In this document: positions 7,979 to 15,466 of the stretch, piece after piece | Numbering within the stretch: the first letter of the stretch is position 1 | How the letters are laid out: every line of letters begins with the position of its first letter | Assembly (NCBI GenBank): GCA_012966015.1 | Contig: DTRI01000096.1 | Coordinates: 1-37,962 of the forward strand | DNA length: 37,962 nt | Direction of reading: 5' to 3' | DNA from: Flavobacteriales bacterium | Lineage (GTDB): Bacteria > Bacteroidota > Bacteroidia > NORP154 | Notes under the pieces: generated by a model | Told to the model about the DNA's origin: nothing | Seen by the model: the letters and a program-made list of their open reading frames with translations, nothing else | Databases searched by the model: none | Position numbers and translations under genes: made by a program

Positions 7979-9808
7979 ATGAGTTCTGCTCTACCCATAC
8001 ACGATCTAATCCGGAAAAAGCTTCGCTCCCTTCCGGAAAACCCCGGCATTTACCAGTTCATGGATGCTGAGGGAGGTATCATTTATGTTGGGAAAGCCAA
8101 GAATCTAAAAAAGCGGGTGTCTTCCTACTTTAACAAAACACGTGCTAATAGCGGTAAAACCGCCATGCTTGTGAGAAAGATTCGGGATATGAAATATCTG
8201 ATTGCGGATACTGAATTAGAAGCGCTTCTTTTAGAGAACTCCCTGATTAAAAAACTAAAGCCCAAGTATAACGTTCAGCTCAAGGATGACAAGAGCTTCC
8301 CCTGGATATGCATTAAGAGTGAACGATTCCCCAGGGTATTTCCCACCCGACAGCTGAGGGATGATGGTTCGGAATATTATGGGCCCTACGCTTCCGTAAA
8401 GATGATGAACACCATCCTGGAATTGATTAAACGGCTGTACAAGCTTCGAAACTGTAATTACAACCTCTCTGAAGAAAACATAGGCAACAAGAAGTTTAGC
8501 GTTTGCCTGGAATACCACATTGGCAACTGCCTGGGGCCCTGTGAGGATCTGCAATCGGAAAAAGATTATGATCAAACCGTATCCCAAATTAGAAATATCA
8601 TCAAAGGCAATCTGCATTCAGTGACAAAGCACTTCAAGCAGCTCATGAAAGAACACGCCGAGAATTTTGAGTATGAAAAGGCGCAGCTCATCAAAGAAAA
8701 GCTGGAATGGATGGAAAAGTACCGTGGAAAGTCAGTCGTTGTAAACCCGAAGATTCATGATGTGGAAGTATTTTCAATTGTCACCAACGACAAGTATGGT
8801 TATGTAAATTACATGCGAGTTGCTGAAGGGGCTATTGTACAGGGTCACACGGTAGAATTGAAAAAGAGATTGGATGAATCAGAAGAAGAGCTGCTCTCCA
8901 TCGCAATCTTAGACCTGAGATCCAGGTTCAACAGTGACTGCAGGGAAATCATTGTCCCCTTTCAGATTGATTTGAAAATGCCTTATAGAGAAGAGCCCGC
9001 TTCTTTTCTGATACCCAAAAAGGGCGACAAAAAACTCCTGCTTGGATTATCTGAACGCAACGCTAAATTCTACATGCTAGATAAACAAAAATCGCGGTTG
9101 ACGGTCTCCACGAAAAAGAACCGTACTAACGAGCTGCTGGAGAAAATGAAAGCTGAGCTAAAGCTCAGCACATTGCCGGTACATATTGAGTGCATTGACA
9201 ACTCTAATATTCAGGGGACCAACGCGGTAGCGGCTTTGGTTGTATTCAAAAATACAAAGCCTTCAAAGAAAGATTATCGTCACTTCAATATTAAGACCGT
9301 AGCTGGCGCGGATGATTTCGCTTCCATGGAAGAGGTGGTACTTCGCCGATATGGACGGTTAAAAAAGGAGAAAAAACCCCTGCCTCAGCTCCTGATCATC
9401 GATGGGGGCAAGGGCCAGATTTCATCTGCCATGAAAAGCCTGGAAAAGCTAAAATTAGCTGGCAAAATCAGTGTGATTGGTATCGCGAAAAGGCTGGAAG
9501 AGCTTTACTATCCATACGATCCGCTTCCGCTCTACCTGGACAAGCGCTCCGAAACACTTAGGGTAATTCAGCAATTGCGAAACGAGGCCCACCGCTTCGG
9601 AATTACGCATCACAGAAAGAGGCGCATTAAAGCTTCGATAAACACGGAGCTACAGAAAATTGATGGAGTAGGGGAGGCCACTTCGAAAATTCTATTGAAA
9701 AAATACCGTTCCGTGAAAAACATTAAGAGAGCGACGGAAGATGAGCTGATAAAAGTAGTGGGGAGGTCAAAGGCCAGGTTGATTCACGCTTACCTGGCAA
9801 AAAACTAA
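7979..9808 (+). CDS. uvrC: Excinuclease ABC subunit C
   Basis: 609 aa from the ATG at 7979; in-frame GTG and TTG codons 3 and 6 nt upstream are less likely starts. UvrC makes the two incisions flanking a DNA lesion in UvrABC nucleotide excision repair. Domains in order: GIY-YIG nuclease at about 20-95 (PGIYQF at 22-27, YVGKAKNLKKR); a Cys-rich segment with CLEYHIGNCLGPC; UVR motif near 225-245 (FEYEKAQLIKEKLEWM), which binds UvrB; the C-terminal RNase H-like nuclease from about 400 (ECIDNSNIQG, then LIIDGGKGQ); and a helix-hairpin-helix DNA-binding tail at about 555-605 (IDGVGEATSKILL, VVGRSKA). Length and domain order are normal for the family. It is divergent from the lipoprotein gene and convergent with gpsA 13 nt away. 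Confidence 0.97.
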   Translation: MSSALPIHDLIRKKLRSLPENPGIYQFMDAEGGIIYVGKAKNLKKRVSSYFNKTRANSGKTAMLVRKIRDMKYLIADTELEALLLENSLIKKLKPKYNVQLKDDKSFPWICIKSERFPRVFPTRQLRDDGSEYYGPYASVKMMNTILELIKRLYKLRNCNYNLSEENIGNKKFSVCLEYHIGNCLGPCEDLQSEKDYDQTVSQIRNIIKGNLHSVTKHFKQLMKEHAENFEYEKAQLIKEKLEWMEKYRGKSVVVNPKIHDVEVFSIVTNDKYGYVNYMRVAEGAIVQGHTVELKKRLDESEEELLSIAILDLRSRFNSDCREIIVPFQIDLKMPYREEPASFLIPKKGDKKLLLGLSERNAKFYMLDKQKSRLTVSTKKNRTNELLEKMKAELKLSTLPVHIECIDNSNIQGTNAVAALVVFKNTKPSKKDYRHFNIKTVAGADDFASMEEVVLRRYGRLKKEKKPLPQLLIIDGGKGQISSAMKSLEKLKLAGKISVIGIAKRLEELYYPYDPLPLYLDKRSETLRVIQQLRNEAHRFGITHHRKRRIKASINTELQKIDGVGEATSKILLKKYRSVKNIKRATEDELIKVVGRSKARLIHAYLAKN

Positions 9809-9821
9809 GGGCAATGTAGCC

Positions 9822-10820
9822 TCAGCTCATAAGATCCGCCAGGGCCTTCATTTCCACGCGGGCAGATGCATTGCCATAGATGATATTATAAACCGCATCG
9901 GTGATGGGCATTTCAACTTTGTGCTCTTTATTCAGCTCTACAATACATTTTGCTGCGTAATAACCTTCTGCAATCATGTTCATCTCTGATTGTGCAGATC
10001 TTACCGAATGCCCCTTTCCTATCATGTTGCCAAAAGTGCGATTTCTGCTAAACTGCGAATAGGCGGTAACCATCAAATCTCCTAAATATGCTGAGTTTTT
10101 TATATCCCGGTCAATTGGGTGAACGGCGTTGACAAATCTCTCTATCTCCTTAATCCCATTAGACACCAATACCGCCTGAAAATTGTCTCCATATCCCAGC
10201 CCGTGGCAAATGCCGTTCGCAATAGCAAAAATGTTTTTGAGCACCGCTGAGTATTCCGTGCCGTATATATCATCTGATACCTTGGTTTTGATATACCTGC
10301 ATTCCAAAACAGACGCCATTGCAACCGCCCTTTCTGTATTAGAACAGGCAATTGTCAGATAGGATAATTTTTCTTGTGCAACTTCCTCGGCATGGCAGGG
10401 CCCGGTAATTACTCCTATGTCATCATAGGAAAGGCCGTATTGATTGTGAAAGAATTCACCCACAATGACGTTGTTCTCGGGAACTATTCCCTTAATCGCC
10501 GAAAATATTACCTTGCCTGCGAGGCAGTCCTTTGGGCAGGGAGACAAGCTCTCTTTCAAAAAGGCCGAAGGAACAGCAAATACAACTATGCCTGCATCAT
10601 CAATACAAGCTCGAATGTCACTCGTGATGTTTAGCTTATGGGTGTCCAGCACCACAGAAGGCAGGTAATTTCTGTTGTGCCCATACTTTTTGATGTGCTC
10701 TATGTTATCCTCATCTCTCAGCCACCAATTGAGCCCATCCACATTATTCAACAGCATCTTGATAATGGCCGTGGCCCAGCTGCCACCTCCAATTACTGCG
10801 ATTGTAGGATTGTTCGCCAT
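9822..10820 (-). CDS. gpsA: NAD(P)H-dependent glycerol-3-phosphate dehydrogenase
   Basis: 332 aa, the usual length. The enzyme reduces dihydroxyacetone phosphate to sn-glycerol-3-phosphate for phospholipid synthesis. The N-terminal Rossmann motif is IAVIGGGSWATA (Gly11-Gly13, Ser14, Trp15). Other conserved blocks are SAIKGI (Lys110), GPCHAEEVA near 140, and EYSAVLKNIFAIANG, where Lys195 fits the catalytic lysine. The following GICHGLGYGDN block is also typical. It is a soluble cytoplasmic enzyme. The gene stands alone, convergent with uvrC, with a TAGATTTG box 70 nt upstream. Confidence 0.96.
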   Translation of the reverse strand: MANNPTIAVIGGGSWATAIIKMLLNNVDGLNWWLRDEDNIEHIKKYGHNRNYLPSVVLDTHKLNITSDIRACIDDAGIVVFAVPSAFLKESLSPCPKDCLAGKVIFSAIKGIVPENNVIVGEFFHNQYGLSYDDIGVITGPCHAEEVAQEKLSYLTIACSNTERAVAMASVLECRYIKTKVSDDIYGTEYSAVLKNIFAIANGICHGLGYGDNFQAVLVSNGIKEIERFVNAVHPIDRDIKNSAYLGDLMVTAYSQFSRNRTFGNMIGKGHSVRSAQSEMNMIAEGYYAAKCIVELNKEHKVEMPITDAVYNIIYGNASARVEMKALADLMS

Positions 10821-10889
10821 TCTCTTACAAATAAATGGATTATACTATCCTTTTAGAAAACAGGGTTGTCCCTAAATAGTAGTAACGTG

Positions 10890-10897
10890 CAAATCTA
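10890..10897 (-). promoter_or_regulatory. -7 promoter box upstream of gpsA
   Basis: The minus strand reads TAGATTTG, a perfect TAnnTTTG match, in the 92-bp gap between the NHL gene's stop and the gpsA start. It implies a leader of about 60 nt. The nearest TTG upstream is 26 bp away, longer than usual, so the -33 part is not supported. Confidence 0.4.
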
Positions 10898-10912
10898 GTG
10901 AACTGAATGGTT

Positions 10913-13219
10913 TCAGTGGCTTACAATTATCTTTCGTGTAGTTTTACCCCATTGGTTTTGAAGGCTTACAAAATACACGCCATCTTCAGCGCTCGATAAA
11001 TCCACCGTAGTATAAGATCCCTTTACAGAAGCTTTGTAAACTAGTTTTCCAAGAATGTTAGTCACTACAATTTCGGATTTGCCAATTTGGTTACCAGCTC
11101 CGCTAATCTGTACAATGAACGTTCCCTTACTTGGATTTGGATATATACTAATCAGATTGCCAGCATCCATATCATAGATGCTCAATGGATCCTCACCTAT
11201 TACAACATTAGCAGTTATGCTCGTCCCATTGGCGTCAATTACTGTTATAATGTAATTCCCAGCACACAAACCAGTGGCCGTCACTCCGTTTTGAACTGGA
11301 AACGAATTCCAGGAATAGGTATAAGGCGTAATCCCGCCGCTTACATTAGCCGTTGCGGTACCATCACAACTTCCAACTGTTGCATTTGTTAACGTTGTTG
11401 TAACAGCCAGGGCCTGGGGCAAAATGCTATCGGGATCAATCCTATTAACCGTATTGTTTGGGGTGTTTACATACCATATCTTACCGTTTGGGCCTATTTC
11501 CAATCCCATCACGCCCGCTGAACCCGTTTGCAGCCTGGTCATTTCCGTAGCAGGAATGGCAGATATATCGTAAATAATGATCTCGCCATTGCTATTATCT
11601 GATACAAGCATTCTGTCTTCTATAACTGCAATCCCAGACGGCTTGACAAGCCCCGAGCTAACAACCACCTCCTGCGTTGCACCAGACACTTTTTGATAAG
11701 TGGCCAGCCCATCATAATTGGTAAAGCTGGGAGTACCGCCAACAGTTCCAGTGGTAATGTCCAATCGAATTACCCTCAGGCTGCCTGCGTCTACGATATA
11801 CAACCATTTTTTATCATCATCAAAGGCCAGATGGCATGCAGTTGTCAGGTCAATTCTATCTACAACAATATCCTCATACCTGTACACTTTCCCATCCCCG
11901 TGCTCTGTATTCCCTGGTCCATGGTCGTCAACAAAGTCGTATTTGACAATATCATTACTCTCTGAATCAAATACCCAGAAGATGTTGTCCTTCTCATTGG
12001 CAATCCCCATGGCATAAGGACTCATATGAAGCATATCCAAATGGCTGCCATTGCCACCTGAAGGTTGCGCATAAATCGACGAATCGCTAGACCATAAGGC
12101 CGGACCGGTAAAGGGTGAGCCTCCATTGTCATTTGCGTCGTAAACACTTGGTGATGTGGCAAAGTTTCCATTTAAACTAAAGGCGAGCCCCGTTGGCAAG
12201 GCCATGAAATGCTTAGAATTCGAGTCCTTCCTATACAGTGATTGCTGGCCCACTTCACCTGGTTTATAAAAAGTGATCGTTGTTCCACCTGATGAGCCTG
12301 TTCCATTCCAAAGGCCCAGGTTCACCACCCACAGCTCACCGTTGGGATGAAAATCGAGATCCATAGGAATGCTAATTGCATCAGTAGAGTTTCCAATTTC
12401 AGTGTAAGCAAAAGTATTCCCTGTGTAAGTATAACTAGAGATAATGTTTGGTGTTTGGCCGACGATGGTAATTTGCTTCGTGATCATATCGTTGGCAGGT
12501 ACAGAATCTACAGCGGATCCATTAACGTTGCTAACCCATACTTTTAATGTATAATCACCTCCGACAGTGGGTACCCATGGCGTAGCATGTGTAAAGTTGT
12601 ACTCAGTGAATGGCGCGATGTTTAGACCCGTTAAGGCATCTGTAACTGTTGGTCCGCTGTCAATTGAATAGTTGATATCGAGCGAAGTAATTGCAGTAGC
12701 TCCCAGGTTTTCAGCATCTCCAATAACATCTATACTCCCAATCTCCATAAAAGCTGAAGTCTCGAGGGTAAGCATCGAAGCGTCGAGTTCGGGAGGCAAT
12801 GAATTGATGAAGCTGAAATTATCAATAGTCCCTACCGCTGTGAATGAATAAATAGGAAAGGATTCGATTTTAACTGTGTATTTGGTTCCCCCATCATTAT
12901 AATCATCTATTGACTTTATATCGTAGGTGGCATTTTCTGTTAAACACCAGGGGCCCTCTGATATGGTAGTGCTATTTGCATAACCATTACCGATAGTAGC
13001 CGTTCCTCCGCTACACCCCAGCTGAGTAGTGTTGCCTCCTGCGAAAATTGTACCTGACCCACAAGGGTTTCCGCCAGGTACCAGCTCCCAATATCCTTCA
13101 AATCCCCAACCATCCGTGGTTACATCAATTTGTACTTCCAATTGCCCTGCGGGACATTGTGCATTTGCACCTAAGCAGGTTAGTCCTAATAGTGTTAAGA
13201 TTAAAGTAATGATTCTCAT
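10913..13219 (-). CDS. Secreted NHL-type beta-propeller protein with SprB repeat and T9SS type A sorting domain
   Basis: 768 aa. Signal peptide about 1-20 (ends GANAQ). Residues 21-255 form beta-rich domains, the second resembling CARDB-like Ig folds (GDYTLKVWVSNVNG). Residues about 270-600 show repeated propeller-like strands: HPNGELWVVNLG, YAMGIANEKDNIFWVFDSES, CHLAFDDDKKWLYIVDAGSLRVIRLD, VKPSGIAVIEDRMLVSDNSNGEIIIYD, GLEIGPNGKIWYVNTPNNTVNRID. This pattern is that of NHL/SMP-30-like propellers. Residues about 606-678 hold one SprB-type repeat (SCDGTATANVSGGITPYTYSW...CAGNYIITVIDANG). The end is a T9SS type A domain (SIYPNPSKGTF, VTNILGKLVY, GVYFVSLQN). The ligand or enzymatic activity cannot be read from sequence. 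Confidence 0.88.
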   Translation of the reverse strand: MRIITLILTLLGLTCLGANAQCPAGQLEVQIDVTTDGWGFEGYWELVPGGNPCGSGTIFAGGNTTQLGCSGGTATIGNGYANSTTISEGPWCLTENATYDIKSIDDYNDGGTKYTVKIESFPIYSFTAVGTIDNFSFINSLPPELDASMLTLETSAFMEIGSIDVIGDAENLGATAITSLDINYSIDSGPTVTDALTGLNIAPFTEYNFTHATPWVPTVGGDYTLKVWVSNVNGSAVDSVPANDMITKQITIVGQTPNIISSYTYTGNTFAYTEIGNSTDAISIPMDLDFHPNGELWVVNLGLWNGTGSSGGTTITFYKPGEVGQQSLYRKDSNSKHFMALPTGLAFSLNGNFATSPSVYDANDNGGSPFTGPALWSSDSSIYAQPSGGNGSHLDMLHMSPYAMGIANEKDNIFWVFDSESNDIVKYDFVDDHGPGNTEHGDGKVYRYEDIVVDRIDLTTACHLAFDDDKKWLYIVDAGSLRVIRLDITTGTVGGTPSFTNYDGLATYQKVSGATQEVVVSSGLVKPSGIAVIEDRMLVSDNSNGEIIIYDISAIPATEMTRLQTGSAGVMGLEIGPNGKIWYVNTPNNTVNRIDPDSILPQALAVTTTLTNATVGSCDGTATANVSGGITPYTYSWNSFPVQNGVTATGLCAGNYIITVIDANGTSITANVVIGEDPLSIYDMDAGNLISIYPNPSKGTFIVQISGAGNQIGKSEIVVTNILGKLVYKASVKGSYTTVDLSSAEDGVYFVSLQNQWGKTTRKIIVSH

Positions 13220-13292
13220 AGTAATTAATTTGGGAATACGCCTGTATTCCAGGTTATTAACTTGTTATTTCCAATGGCTTAGACACAAAGTG

Positions 13293-13323
13293 CAAATTTA
13301 CCGCTATTCACGACCAACTGCAA
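13293..13323 (-). promoter_or_regulatory. Promoter of the NHL protein gene
   Basis: On the minus strand a TTG (13321-13323) is separated by 20 bp from TAAATTTG (13293-13300), matching the Bacteroidota promoter layout of TTG about 17-23 bp before TAnnTTTG. The predicted start gives a leader of roughly 65 nt before the ATG at 13219. Confidence 0.6.
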
Positions 13324-13390
13324 CCTCAATTCGTAGAATCCACCCTTTATTAAAGAGAATTACGACGTCTGAGTTGCCAGCTACGCTTAT

Positions 13391-13540
13391 TTAGCACGCA
13401 AGACAGTGGCCCAGCTTTATCTCCTGCTCCCTTTGCCAGGAAGTGAACAAGGCCTTCCATTCCGCTTTGGTCTTTTTAGAGACCCGCTCAGCCACTGTTT
13501 TGGACTTGATCTCCTTAAATGGTGGTATATATGATTCCAT
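13391..13540 (-). CDS. Small hypothetical protein at the end of the mer-like operon
   Basis: 49 aa from the ATG at 13540; an in-frame ATG at 13576 would add 12 residues rich in Thr, Ile and Asn and is less convincing. The protein is Lys-rich and probably helical in the middle (SKTVAERVSKKTKAEWKALFTSWQREQEIKL) and ends in GHCLAC, where His-Cys-x2-Cys could bind a soft metal. It follows the GDCCVxC gene by 60 nt on the same strand and is probably co-transcribed with it. I do not recognise the family. That it is a real gene rests on its position, the absence of competing frames and the metal-ligand-like tail. Confidence 0.5.
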   Translation of the reverse strand: MESYIPPFKEIKSKTVAERVSKKTKAEWKALFTSWQREQEIKLGHCLAC

Positions 13541-13600
13541 AGTTATTGTTTTATTGATGTTATGAGTGATTGTCAAAGCTTATTTGAACTTTTTTCATTT

Positions 13601-13816
13601 TTAGCAACAATTGTCTCCGCCCTCCTGAATACTTGGGCAATCCACTGTGCCATATGAACAATACACACAGCAGCATCCATCCGTTGGTTTAATAACTTCA
13701 TGACAACTCACGCATTCGTAGAAATACACACATGCGTCTGTTGGCATTGTTTCTTCCTTTTGATGTCCGCATTTTGGACATGTAAATACAGATTGTAAAA
13801 TGATCGTCTTTTCCAT
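13601..13816 (-). CDS. GDCCVxC-domain cysteine-rich protein
   Basis: 71 aa with 12 cysteines. It starts with a CPKC pair (13, 16), continues with C29, C35 and C38 (CVSC), then has the signature block DGCCCVYCSYGTVDCP at 46-61 and a terminal CC. The block matches the GDCCVxC domain found in small proteins of mercury and heavy-metal operons; here the usual GDCC is DGCCC. The probable role is soft-metal binding or handover in the cytoplasm. It begins 4 nt after the MerT-MerP fusion gene's stop, so the two form one translation-coupled unit under the upstream ArsR gene. Confidence 0.85.
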   Translation of the reverse strand: MEKTIILQSVFTCPKCGHQKEETMPTDACVYFYECVSCHEVIKPTDGCCCVYCSYGTVDCPSIQEGGDNCC

Positions 13817-13820
13817 TCCT

Positions 13821-14453
13821 TTAATTGACTATCTCCTGATTTATTACTTTATAGCCGGTTTCCTCCTCCACTATATTGGATAGCTCTGCCAATGTGGTTC
13901 GTGATTTATCAAATTTTACAATGGCCAATCCTTCCTTGTATGATGAGCTCGCTTCTATAACCGCCTTTTGATCCGCCAGGCTCTTTGTTACATGATGTTC
14001 ACATCCAGTACAGGTCATTCCCTTTATTTCCAGCCTACCCTCCGCAATATTCTCTTCACTCACCACAATTGTGATGTTTTCCGATTCCGGGAAGAAAACT
14101 CCTGAATAATAAGGGAATGCAAGCATGATCGCAGAGAAAACAGTAACAATACCCAGAAATTTGGCAGACTGAAAAAAAGAAGGCCTATCCTCCCCGCCTC
14201 CCGGGCTGGTGGTCTCACAATCACATTCGACTGCGGCTCTTTTGTTCTTTACATGCTGATACCAGGCAAAGCCCAAAACAACAACCGTGAACCAAATGAG
14301 ATACGGCCGTGCCGGTTCCAACCAGGATGCTGAAGCTGCTATTCCTGAAACACTGGCCACTGCAGCAATTACCGGTACAATGCAACACAAAGAGGATGCA
14401 ATGGCCGCAAGAACTCCAGCTCCGATTAATTTGTTATTTGATTTCGTGCTCAT
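13821..14453 (-). CDS. MerT-MerP fusion mercuric transport protein (MerTP)
   Basis: 210 aa. Residues 1-115 match MerT: three hydrophobic segments, the vicinal Cys pair in the first (SLCCIVPV, Cys23-Cys24) and a cytoplasmic CDC pair at 77-79. Residues about 125-210 are a MerP-like HMA domain with the metal motif GMTCTGC (Cys148, Cys151). MerP captures Hg(II) in the periplasm and passes it to MerT, which moves it inward; the fusion joins both steps in one chain. The start overlaps the arsR stop by 4 nt (ATGA), so the regulator and transporter are coupled. No mercuric reductase follows, which is odd because inward transport is normally paired with reduction. A different soft metal as substrate is possible. 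Confidence 0.88.
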   Translation of the reverse strand: MSTKSNNKLIGAGVLAAIASSLCCIVPVIAAVASVSGIAASASWLEPARPYLIWFTVVVLGFAWYQHVKNKRAAVECDCETTSPGGGEDRPSFFQSAKFLGIVTVFSAIMLAFPYYSGVFFPESENITIVVSEENIAEGRLEIKGMTCTGCEHHVTKSLADQKAVIEASSSYKEGLAIVKFDKSRTTLAELSNIVEEETGYKVINQEIVN

Positions 14454-14830
14454 GCGGCTTTGGTTTCCAACAATGATTCATTCGTAATAAGACGAAAGAA
14501 TCCGCTTAATAGTTTTGCCGTTTCCGGCCCAAGAGAGTAATAAACCATTGCACCAACCCTGTTTTTCTCAATTACATTGCCATCCTTCATCTTGCGCAAG
14601 TGTTGCGCGATGGCTGGAATTTGCATTTCCAGTATGTCACTTATGTCACACACGCACAGCCTCTCTTCCTGATGGAGTAAGTATAATATGCTCAATCGGA
14701 CATCATTACCCGCCAGATTAAATACGCCGGCCAGCTTTCCAATAAACTTCCTGGCGCTCTTCATGTTTTTCTTGCAGTCCCTGATTTGTTCTTTGTCTGC
14801 AAAGACTCTAATGCATTCGTTTTTGCTCAT
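14450..14830 (-). CDS. ArsR/SmtB-family metal-sensing repressor
   Basis: 126 aa with a winged helix-turn-helix at about 35-110. The metal-binding helix is ERLCVCDISDIL (Cys59, Cys61), the ELCVCDL site of ArsR/CadC sensors, and the N-terminal Cys6 and Cys19 could complete a CadC-like four-thiolate site. The recognition helix region is IPAIAQHLRKMKDG. Such repressors leave DNA when they bind metal. In this operon it takes the place of MerR. Upstream is a strong TAnnTTTG promoter whose -33 box sits in the centre of an inverted repeat (14872-14896), the likely autoregulatory operator. A second copy of that operator lies before the HMA-thioredoxin gene. Confidence 0.9.
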   Translation of the reverse strand: MSKNECIRVFADKEQIRDCKKNMKSARKFIGKLAGVFNLAGNDVRLSILYLLHQEERLCVCDISDILEMQIPAIAQHLRKMKDGNVIEKNRVGAMVYYSLGPETAKLLSGFFRLITNESLLETKAA

Positions 14831-14852
14831 CTCGCTGTGGCTTTAGTTTTAA

Positions 14853-14896
14853 CAAAGATAGCCCTTTTTAATTGTTTAAGCAAACTCTTAAACATC
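14853..14896 (-). promoter_or_regulatory. arsR promoter with overlapping ArsR operator
   Basis: On the minus strand, TTTG (14881-14884) is followed after 20 bp by TATCTTTG (14853-14860), a full Bacteroidota promoter. A perfect 7-bp inverted repeat, GTTTAAG-N6-CTTAAAC at 14874-14893, has the -33 box in its 6-bp centre, so a bound dimer would block the promoter. The extended element is TTGTTTAAG-N6-CTTAAACATC. It recurs with the same spacing at 15438-15462. Assignment to ArsR is inference from position and symmetry. Confidence 0.72.
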
Positions 14897-15389
14897 TCGC
14901 ATTGGGGTATTAGCTTTTGTTAAATGCGCAGGAAGCATCCGATCGACTTTTGGAGAAAACACCCTGCATGGCCCACACCAGTCTGCATAAAAATCGAAGA
15001 CCGTAATATTGCCAGCAGACAGGTGCTCTATAAATTTCATTTTGCGGCCGCCTTTAATCGTCTTGATATCATATGAAGATCTTTCCTCATCGGTAAGCGG
15101 TTTTGCCAGTGACTCTCCCTTAAAGAGCACCTCAAAATTGGTGTTCGTAGACATGGCTGCTTTGATATCCGCTTCAGATACTTTTCCAATCACGGTGGAG
15201 GTCTTGGTTTCAAAATCCACTTTTGCACTTTCTACCCCTTCAAGTGCCTGCAACACCTTTGCGGCAGTATTTGCACAGCTGCTACAGGTCATTCCCTCAA
15301 TGGTAAATGTGAACGTTTGGGGGGGGTTGCCCGAAAACAAACGATGATACCAAGATCATTGCTGCTATCGCAAATTTGGCTTTTCTCAT
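14888..15389 (-). pseudogene. HMA-thioredoxin protein gene, frameshifted and 3'-truncated
   Basis: A convincing start at 15389 encodes a signal peptide, MRKAKFAIAAMILVSSFVFG, but the frame runs into a run of eight C (eight G on the plus strand, 15319-15326) and stops nine codons later. Reading seven C instead joins the signal peptide in frame to an HMA domain (IEGMTCSSCANTAAKVL), a linker, and the front half of a thioredoxin domain with an intact CGPC (VFDFYADWCGPCRVFSPKV). The protein then ends at PMRDV, losing the second half of the thioredoxin fold including the cis-Pro region. A truncation of about 60 residues is my estimate from the family's usual size. Intact relatives are periplasmic metal-binding thioredoxin-like proteins. 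The C-run could also be a sequencing error or phase-variable, but the 3' loss would remain. The end abuts the arsR operator. Confidence 0.72.
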
Positions 15390-15418
15390 AGTATGGTAGT
15401 AATCGATATGCAGTCACC

Positions 15419-15462
15419 CAAATATACTCGCTAATGCTTGTTTAAGAAAATACTTCAACATC
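15419..15462 (-). promoter_or_regulatory. Promoter of the HMA-thioredoxin gene with a second ArsR-type operator
   Basis: The minus strand has TATATTTG (15419-15426), a perfect -7 box. Eleven bp upstream begins TTGTTTAAG-N6-CTTCAACATC (plus-strand reading, 15438-15462), which matches the arsR-promoter element at 21 of 25 positions and lies at exactly the same distance from the -7 box. The -33 position holds TTTT instead of TTTG. The -7 box lies about 30 nt before the ATG at 15389. Confidence 0.68.
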
Positions 15463-15466
15463 GAAA

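Noticed and set aside
14888-14960. Possible integron attC-like site at the truncated end of the HMA-thioredoxin gene (ATTTAAC and a CGCATT/AATGCG inverted repeat).
   Set aside because: The second core site does not match GTTRRRY and no integrase or cassette array is present.
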